A stretch of DNA of 45,619 nucleotides from an uncultured Bacteroidota bacterium (lineage in GTDB: Bacteria > Bacteroidota > Rhodothermia > Rhodothermales > Salinibacteraceae), in NCBI GenBank assembly GCA_937127285.1, contig CAKZLV010000016.1:1-45619 (forward strand), given 5' to 3'. Below, piece by piece: positions 44,726 through 45,619 of the stretch. The notes under the pieces are model-generated. The model was not told the DNA's origin, did no database searches, and was given only the letters and a program-made list of their open reading frames with translations. The position numbers and the translations under genes are program-made. Within the stretch, counting starts at the first letter, position 1; every line of letters starts with the position of its first letter.

Positions 44726-45538
44726 ATGGCTGTCCTTGACCTTTCCGTCACCGACCACGTCGCCACGCTCACGCTCGACCGGCCCGACGCGCTGAACGCC
44801 ATGGGCCCCCGCTTTTTCGACGAGCTCCCCGACCGCATCGCCGAGGTGAACGACACCGACGCCGTTCGCGTCGTCCGGCTGGACGCTCGCGGTCGTGCCT
44901 TCACGGCCGGCCTCGACCTGAAGCAAATGGCGCCGGCCCTCCTCGCCGAGTCCTCCGAGGCCTCTCCCGTGCAGCAGCGCCGCCGCCTCCGCCGCAAGAT
45001 CGAGAACCTACAGGCCGCCATCTCGGCGGTTGCGGACTGCCGGGTGCCGGTCATCGCGGCGGTCCACGGCGCCTGCATCGGCGCGGGAATCGACCTCATC
45101 ACGGCCTGCGATATCCGGATCGCCACGTCGGAGGCTCGGTTCTCGGTTCGCGAAACCCGGATGGCAATGGTGGCAGACCTCGGCACGCTGCAGCGATTGC
45201 GGGGCATCATTCCGGAGGGACATCTCGCCGAACTCGTGTATACGGGCGCGGACCTCACGGCCGACCGGGCCGCCGACATCGGGCTGCTCAACCGGGTGGT
45301 CGACGACCGCGATGCGTTGCAGCGGGCTGCGGACGACCTGGCCGAACAGATTGCATCAAACTCGCCGCTCGCCGTCGAAGGGGCCAAGCAGGTCCTGCGC
45401 GCCTCGCGAGACCGGCCCGTCGACGAAGGGCTCGACTACGTCGCGCTGTGGAACGCGGCGTTTCTTCAGTCCGACGACCTGTCCGAAGCACTGCAAGCCT
45501 TTCAAGAGGGGCGCGACCCGTCGTTCGACGGCCGGTAG
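44726..45538 (+). CDS. delta3,5-delta2,4-dienoyl-CoA isomerase, ECH1-like
   Basis: This 270-residue crotonase-fold protein has the family's oxyanion motifs (FTAGLDL, ACIGAGIDL). Three acidic residues characteristic of mammalian ECH1 are present at exactly the right spacing: Asp123 (GIDLI), Glu143 (VRETRM) and Asp151 (VADLGTLQR), 20 and 8 residues apart as in ECH1 (176, 196, 204). ECH1 handles the 3,5-dienoyl-CoA formed when odd-position double bonds are degraded. This indicates that the strain can break down unsaturated fatty acids. The ATG at 44726 gives the standard N-terminus. It lies downstream of the TonB receptor and on the same strand. Confidence 0.85.
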   Translation: MAVLDLSVTDHVATLTLDRPDALNAMGPRFFDELPDRIAEVNDTDAVRVVRLDARGRAFTAGLDLKQMAPALLAESSEASPVQQRRRLRRKIENLQAAISAVADCRVPVIAAVHGACIGAGIDLITACDIRIATSEARFSVRETRMAMVADLGTLQRLRGIIPEGHLAELVYTGADLTADRAADIGLLNRVVDDRDALQRAADDLAEQIASNSPLAVEGAKQVLRASRDRPVDEGLDYVALWNAAFLQSDDLSEALQAFQEGRDPSFDGR

Positions 45539-45547
45539 CGTCGACGC

Positions 45548-45581
45548 CGCCCTCCTGCGCACGGCGCCCTCCTGCGCACGG
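45548..45581. repeat. 17-bp tandem duplication
   Basis: Two perfect copies of CGCCCTCCTGCGCACGG begin 10 bases after the isomerase stop codon, upstream of whatever gene lies past the window. Confidence 0.88.
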
Positions 45582-45619
45582 GCCGCGAGCGATCCGTTCG
45601 GCAGCGGCCGGCCGTTCGG

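Overview
The window is GC-rich chromosomal DNA from a member of Bacteroidota or Rhodothermota. A Salinibacter-like halophile of the Rhodothermia is the best guess. The evidence is a gldL-gldM gliding/type IX secretion motor pair, a promoter of the Bacteroidota TAnnTTTG type (complement of 6721-6728), strongly acidic proteins, HU-like proteins of the kind found in Bacteroidota, and almost no Shine-Dalgarno sequences. Genus is inferred from general resemblance, not from any search.

Left part (1-16150). The end of a Gln/Pro/Gly-repeat protein, probably GldK by position, precedes gldL, a short gldM and a secreted protein in the gldN position, all on the plus strand. Converging on them is a minus-strand block running from 11754 down to 2868. 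In transcription order it encodes a giant periplasmic TPR protein, an outer-membrane beta-barrel, a mini-HU protein, a transmembrane HU-SPOR fusion, and an ExbB/TolQ-ExbD/TolR ion motor. Two acidic membrane proteins, a PfkB sugar kinase and FolB follow on the plus strand. A relic of a TPR gene lies on the minus strand at 15840-16132.

Middle (16151-30009). This holds a soluble GAF histidine kinase, a secreted TPR-CHAT caspase-like protease, a 1.5-kb stretch with no recognisable gene but candidate divergent promoters, the glyoxylate shunt pair (malate synthase and isocitrate lyase), an MsbA-type ABC exporter, a small membrane protein, an AI-2E/PerM family transporter and an OmpA-like lipoprotein.

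Right part (30092-45538). This is a lipid-catabolism locus: an ACAD11-type APH kinase, a zinc alcohol dehydrogenase, an AidB-like acyl-CoA dehydrogenase, an alpha/beta hydrolase, an ACAD11-type dehydrogenase, an SDR, a PaaG-like isomerase, a TonB-dependent receptor and a dienoyl-CoA isomerase. The separate kinase and dehydrogenase match the two halves of mammalian ACAD11 and suggest 4-hydroxyacyl-CoA breakdown. The acetyl-CoA produced would feed the nearby glyoxylate shunt. The locus is interrupted at about 34.6-37.16 kb by lower-GC DNA carrying a hypothetical protein, a PQQ-propeller lipoprotein, a response-regulator remnant and an IS3-type OrfA remnant.

A feature that cuts across the window is short tandem duplication: 11-28-bp units in 2-4 copies occur in most intergenic regions, usually within a few hundred bases upstream of a start codon.
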